A stretch of 64,000 nt of DNA, from contig JAJPHP010000048.1 of NCBI GenBank assembly GCA_021325255.1, positions 1 through 64,000 on the forward strand, in the 5' to 3' direction. How positions within the stretch are numbered: the first letter of the stretch is position 1; every line of letters begins with the position of its first letter. Shown one piece after another: positions 60,650 to 64,000 of this stretch. The notes under the pieces were generated by a model. The model made no database searches and was not told the origin of the DNA. It was given only the letters and a program-made list of their open reading frames with translations. Made by a program: the position numbers and the translations under genes. Source of the stretch: Nitrososphaerota archaeon (GTDB lineage Archaea; Thermoproteota; Nitrososphaeria; Nitrososphaerales; CADDZS01).

Positions 60650-63096
60650 GGACACTCCTAATTGAAACCTTCCACGGGCTCTTCTCGTGGAAGCGCGCCG
60701 TTGTTGCCATAGTCATAGTTACAGGAATTCTCCTGACAGTTCTCTTGGCTGGGACGGTTCCTCCACAAAACATTCGCGTTGTGAATGGGAACAACTACCT
60801 CGCCCATATCTACACTGAGGGCCCCAACCCATCGGTTGGCTACAGCGAGAACCTGAATACTTGGTCATTTGGGTCGGGCACACAAAAATCAGCTAACAAT
60901 GCCCAACTCAATACAGTGGGCGTGACGACGCTTTCGGGCACGTTCAAGCCAAGCTCTTCTCCCACCTCGATCCAAATTTCCAGATCGCTCTCGGTTAACA
61001 TCACTAGATACCCCATCATGTTTCTGCAAATCTCCGTGACCCAGGGCGTGGGCTATGGCATTAGATTCTACTCCTCGACAGCCGACAATCGGACACTCAT
61101 TCCTCTCTGGAACAATTCCGACTTTTTGAATCACAGGATAGGGACGGGAAATCTCGAGACAATTCAAGTGAACATGCAGCTTCTGAGCAAGACCAATATT
61201 GGAGTGGCAGCGGAAAACATCACCCAGCTCCAGCTCTACGTAGAACGAGGCGCCTCGTCAACGCCGTTACCGTTTAGCATGCAGATACAGAACCTCGAAT
61301 TCCTCAATTATCACTTGGAGCAATTTGTTCCTAACCAGAATTACCATTCGGTTTACTTTACCTTCGATTCATTTCCAAGCCTCAACTCATCCTGGGTGCT
61401 AAACAAGATAGACCTCAGCTTGCAGTTGCAAGCGACGCCGGGCACGAGTTATGTGTTCTATCAATTGAACGGTAGCATTGCAACAGTAGGTAGCGTCTAC
61501 AAGTACTCCCCCACCACTTCGAGCTACCAGTATTCGCTGTATCCCAAGGGAGGGCAGAAGATATTCTCGGATGCAGTTCCGCCCTCCGGGAATTTCTCGA
61601 TAGTTGTCATTGCTTTGAATGGCGCCCTAACTCAAGCAAAACTCCAGAACGCAAGCTTCGTCTTTACTCCGGCGCAGACCTCCCTACAGGCGGCGCCCAC
61701 CGCACTCTCCGGAATCTTCTGGTATGCTTATCTTGTCTTTATGCTGTTCCTGCTTCCTCTACTCATTGCCCTATTGTTGTATTTGAAGGCAGGTGAGCTC
61801 AAGCCTCGTCATATAACACTGGCGCTTGCGACTGGTATCGTGTGTAGGTTTGCACTCGCCCCTGTTGCGATGCAGCCCTTCGACATTGGGATCTACGCCA
61901 CTTCTGCAAGAGGTTGGTTTGAGTATGGAGTCTCTGATGTTTCGCTCGGCCCCACGCTTCCATTCACATTCTTTCTCTACTGGGTGCCCTATTCTTTCTA
62001 CGCGCTCCTAGTGAAACTCGGGTTCCACGACTTTTACATCCTCAACCACCAGACAGGGTTCGTCGAGAGTTTCTTCCTTAAGGGGTTTCCAATTGCTGCG
62101 GACTGTTTTGTCACTTACCTCATCTTCAAGTTCAATCCAGAAGACAACAGAGGAAAAGTGCTTGCGATCTTCTATTTCCTTAATCCACTCTCGATCTATA
62201 TTTCTTCCGTATGGGGGCAATATGAGGCTGCGACTGTCTCGTTCATAGTCTTAGGATTCTTCTTTATGTCAAGAGCCAGCACGGAACAAGGGCAAGGCAG
62301 CCTCGTGCACGATTTGAGCGCCTCCCTCTCCTTCGCGGTCTCGGCCCTTATTGAGCTCGTGGGACTAATCCCCTTCCTCTTTCTATTTCTAAAGTCGCTC
62401 TTCTCAAGGCCAATCAAGATTGCAAATATTCTCCTAGTCTTCAGCCCCGTCCTGTTGTTGTTCGCATACCCGCCTCAGTGGCATCTGATCTATCTGATCG
62501 CGGCAGCTGCGCTAGGAGCTTCTTCCACCCTTCTCCTCGCCCAGCCTCACACGCCTTACACGATATTTTCGAACTTTCCTCAACTTGAGGCGTTTCATCC
62601 ATTGATTATAATGCTCGTACTTGTCCTAGGAGTCTTCCTCTGGAAGAGGCGATTTGACCTTAGGGGGATGGTCTCAATCACCCTTGCCTCTCTCATTGTT
62701 TTCCTGCTCTTTGCTGCGCAGCAACCACAGTGGTGGATCATCGTCTTACCTGTCGGTCTCATCTACGCGATAGTTTCCGAGAACTACGGTGTAGGTCCAT
62801 ACGTCCTAGCTTTTGGGGCAATGACAGCATTTCTGATTCTTAGTTTCACACAGGGATCAGGGTATCTTCTGTTTGGAAGCCCGCAGTTCAACCTTTTGCC
62901 CCAGATAGAGAACGCAAAGCACGGAATAGATGTCTACACACTGACGACGACCGTGGGCGGACTCGCAATATTCGGTTATCTTCTTGCCGGCAACTACATC
63001 TCTGGAACAAGACCGCTGCTCAGAGGTTCACTTTACCTTGCAGTCACATTCCTTGCTTCATTTCTTTGTTTCAGCGTGGTCGGGCTTGCTCTGTAG
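60640..63096 (+). CDS. GT-C-like membrane glycosyltransferase with extracellular domain
   Basis: The chain of about 818 residues starts with one membrane segment (VVAIVIVTGILLTVLLAG). An extracellular beta-rich domain of about 330 residues follows, with many N-x-S/T sites. About ten membrane segments then run to the C-terminus. PFDIGIYATSARGWFEYG at the first luminal loop and FYFLNPLSIYISSVWGQYEA resemble mannosyltransferase-type GT-C enzymes using lipid-linked sugars. TTG 60640 is chosen: GGGAGGA lies nine bases upstream and it overlaps the GT4 stop. The acceptor is unknown. Confidence 0.7.
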   Translation: MELRTLLIETFHGLFSWKRAVVAIVIVTGILLTVLLAGTVPPQNIRVVNGNNYLAHIYTEGPNPSVGYSENLNTWSFGSGTQKSANNAQLNTVGVTTLSGTFKPSSSPTSIQISRSLSVNITRYPIMFLQISVTQGVGYGIRFYSSTADNRTLIPLWNNSDFLNHRIGTGNLETIQVNMQLLSKTNIGVAAENITQLQLYVERGASSTPLPFSMQIQNLEFLNYHLEQFVPNQNYHSVYFTFDSFPSLNSSWVLNKIDLSLQLQATPGTSYVFYQLNGSIATVGSVYKYSPTTSSYQYSLYPKGGQKIFSDAVPPSGNFSIVVIALNGALTQAKLQNASFVFTPAQTSLQAAPTALSGIFWYAYLVFMLFLLPLLIALLLYLKAGELKPRHITLALATGIVCRFALAPVAMQPFDIGIYATSARGWFEYGVSDVSLGPTLPFTFFLYWVPYSFYALLVKLGFHDFYILNHQTGFVESFFLKGFPIAADCFVTYLIFKFNPEDNRGKVLAIFYFLNPLSIYISSVWGQYEAATVSFIVLGFFFMSRASTEQGQGSLVHDLSASLSFAVSALIELVGLIPFLFLFLKSLFSRPIKIANILLVFSPVLLLFAYPPQWHLIYLIAAAALGASSTLLLAQPHTPYTIFSNFPQLEAFHPLIIMLVLVLGVFLWKRRFDLRGMVSITLASLIVFLLFAAQQPQWWIIVLPVGLIYAIVSENYGVGPYVLAFGAMTAFLILSFTQGSGYLLFGSPQFNLLPQIENAKHGIDVYTLTTTVGGLAIFGYLLAGNYISGTRPLLRGSLYLAVTFLASFLCFSVVGLAL

Positions 63097-63126
63097 CTTG
63101 AGACATGATATCAGAGTGAAAGAGAA

Positions 63127-64000
63127 TTGAAGACGTACAGGTACGATTTCAACGGCATCTTTGCCCTGAGAACAAACATCCCTTACTTTGAAGGAATGAT
63201 GCACTCTTTCAGAACCTCTCTTGAAGAGGGCAATACAGCTTCAAATTCTTCGAATAGAAGTCTCGCGGAGGAATCAGAACCGAGAGTAGAAAAGAGTTCG
63301 ACGTGGTTGCTTGAGTTCATTCGAGATGATAATCTCGAGGTGAAACCGGAAGGCAAGGAGAAGGTCAATCTTATGCTCTACCACGACCGCTCAAGCGGCG
63401 CAATTGAGTTCCTGTACCCCTGGTTCAGACCTGTGTGTGCGAAGCTTGAAGCAATTGATGGATGTGACGAGGGAAGGAAAGGTTTCAGGTTCACTTTCAA
63501 TAAGCGTTATCTGACCTTTTCCGATATCGTCGCAGAAGGCTGGGAATTGATAGATCAGCTCAGGAGCCTGCTACTCGTCCATCTTATCCGCAACAGGAAG
63601 TATATGCTTCATGCAGCGGCAGTGAAATTGGGTGAGGATGGCATAATCTTCCCAGCGTTTGGTAACACTGGAAAGACCACGACCTCTTGGATGCTCGCAC
63701 GGCAGAAGAAGCTAGGAGCACAATTTCTCACGGACGAGTTCGCCATTCTAGACTCTGACAGGTACTGCTACGGACTTCCCTGCAGCTCCGTGATTTCAAA
63801 GGTTACCGTCAGAAAGTTCAACATCAAACTGACTGGCGCTCAGCACCTCTCAATGTTTCTGAACGACCTAAAATCAAAGGCCCTCTCGACAAGATTTGCT
63901 CCAGGTGGTATCAAGATATACCCAGACTCTATACTTCCAACAGTCACAAAAGGGAGAATCAATCATCTTGCGATAATTCAGAACGGAATAGACCGTATCG
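63127..64000 (+). CDS. HprK-like P-loop kinase-related protein (partial, runs off the end)
   Basis: The frame from TTG 63127 is open to the end (291 codons). The N-terminal 170 residues are unassigned. A core resembling the HPr kinase C-terminal domain follows: MLHAAAVKLGEDG, the P-loop FGNTGKTTTSW (about 183), and LTDEFAILDSD after it. HprK-related proteins without HPr often sit in glycosylation or peptide-modification loci. It follows the GT-C gene by 30 bases and is probably in the same operon. Confidence 0.65.
   Translation, partial: MKTYRYDFNGIFALRTNIPYFEGMMHSFRTSLEEGNTASNSSNRSLAEESEPRVEKSSTWLLEFIRDDNLEVKPEGKEKVNLMLYHDRSSGAIEFLYPWFRPVCAKLEAIDGCDEGRKGFRFTFNKRYLTFSDIVAEGWELIDQLRSLLLVHLIRNRKYMLHAAAVKLGEDGIIFPAFGNTGKTTTSWMLARQKKLGAQFLTDEFAILDSDRYCYGLPCSSVISKVTVRKFNIKLTGAQHLSMFLNDLKSKALSTRFAPGGIKIYPDSILPTVTKGRINHLAIIQNGIDRI

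Overview
The window reads as the chromosome of an archaeon of the Thaumarchaeota/Nitrososphaeria type. The strongest evidence is the RNA polymerase and str gene block at 24-40 kb: rpoH, an unsplit rpoB, an rpoA in which A' and A'' are one 1263-residue chain, an L30e-type protein, archaeal NusA, S12, S7, EF-1alpha and S10. Other archaeal marks are NurA-HerA, RpoP, the HMG-CoA synthase/thiolase/DUF35 module, a TreT-type trehalose synthase, TATA-box promoters 25-30 bases before start codons (many leaderless), and oligo-T terminators. No ammonia-oxidation gene is in the window. The metabolic genes (branched-chain amino acid ABC transporter, amino acid permease, aminotransferase, formamidase-like amidase, arginase, PPDK) fit an organism that uses organic nitrogen; that lifestyle is an inference.

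Layout. 0-5.5 kb: a class III nucleotidyl cyclase-TolB-TPR protein, an MGMT-like protein, a secreted anchored protein, and a Tat-type SagB nitroreductase broken by two in-frame stops. 5.5-12.5 kb: a divergent LivFGK / LivHM transporter and an APC permease. 12.7-18.3 kb: TreT, a DUF4382 surface protein, a membrane-bound winged-helix regulator, a ChrB-domain protein and a SufR-like Cys-rich regulator. 18.3-19.1 kb: a gene-free stretch with a perfect hairpin and regulatory element A. 19.1-23.7 kb: MOSC protein, aminotransferase, amidase, arginase, zinc ribbon. 24-39.7 kb: the RNAP/str block, read leftward, with a deacetylase and a glycosidase-like gene inserted between EF-1alpha and S10. 40-45 kb: T/S-rich membrane protein, PPDK, pterin dehydratase, a membrane protein, and element B, an inverted near-copy of A. 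45.3-50.7 kb: a winged-helix gene divergent from nurA-herA, an XRE-type regulator, a DUF92 (VTE6-like) protein. 50.7-57.4 kb: an HMG-CoA synthase-thiolase-DUF35-glyS operon, rpoP, nicotinate phosphoribosyltransferase, RidA and a 44-residue basic protein. 57.8-59.4 kb: gene-poor DNA with a frameshifted gene remnant. 59.4-64 kb: a GT4 glycosyltransferase, a GT-C-like membrane protein and an HprK-like kinase running off the end.

The most unusual signal is the pair of intergenic elements A (18795-18872, rightward) and B (44990-45066, leftward). Each carries the same 18-bp perfect palindrome, a C-run/G-run inverted repeat and an identical 30-base block ending in a TATA box. No protein gene clearly follows either promoter closely, so they may drive paralogous small RNAs. 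A related 12-bp palindrome (11 of 12 bases) lies between the TATA box and start codon of the XRE-type regulator at 48658, which makes that protein a candidate regulator. Other notable points are frequent TTG initiation even in EF-1alpha and S12, paired palindromes at the nurA promoter, a thiolase lacking its nucleophilic Cys, an L30e protein with a long charged tail, and a LivK with a pilin-like signal sequence.
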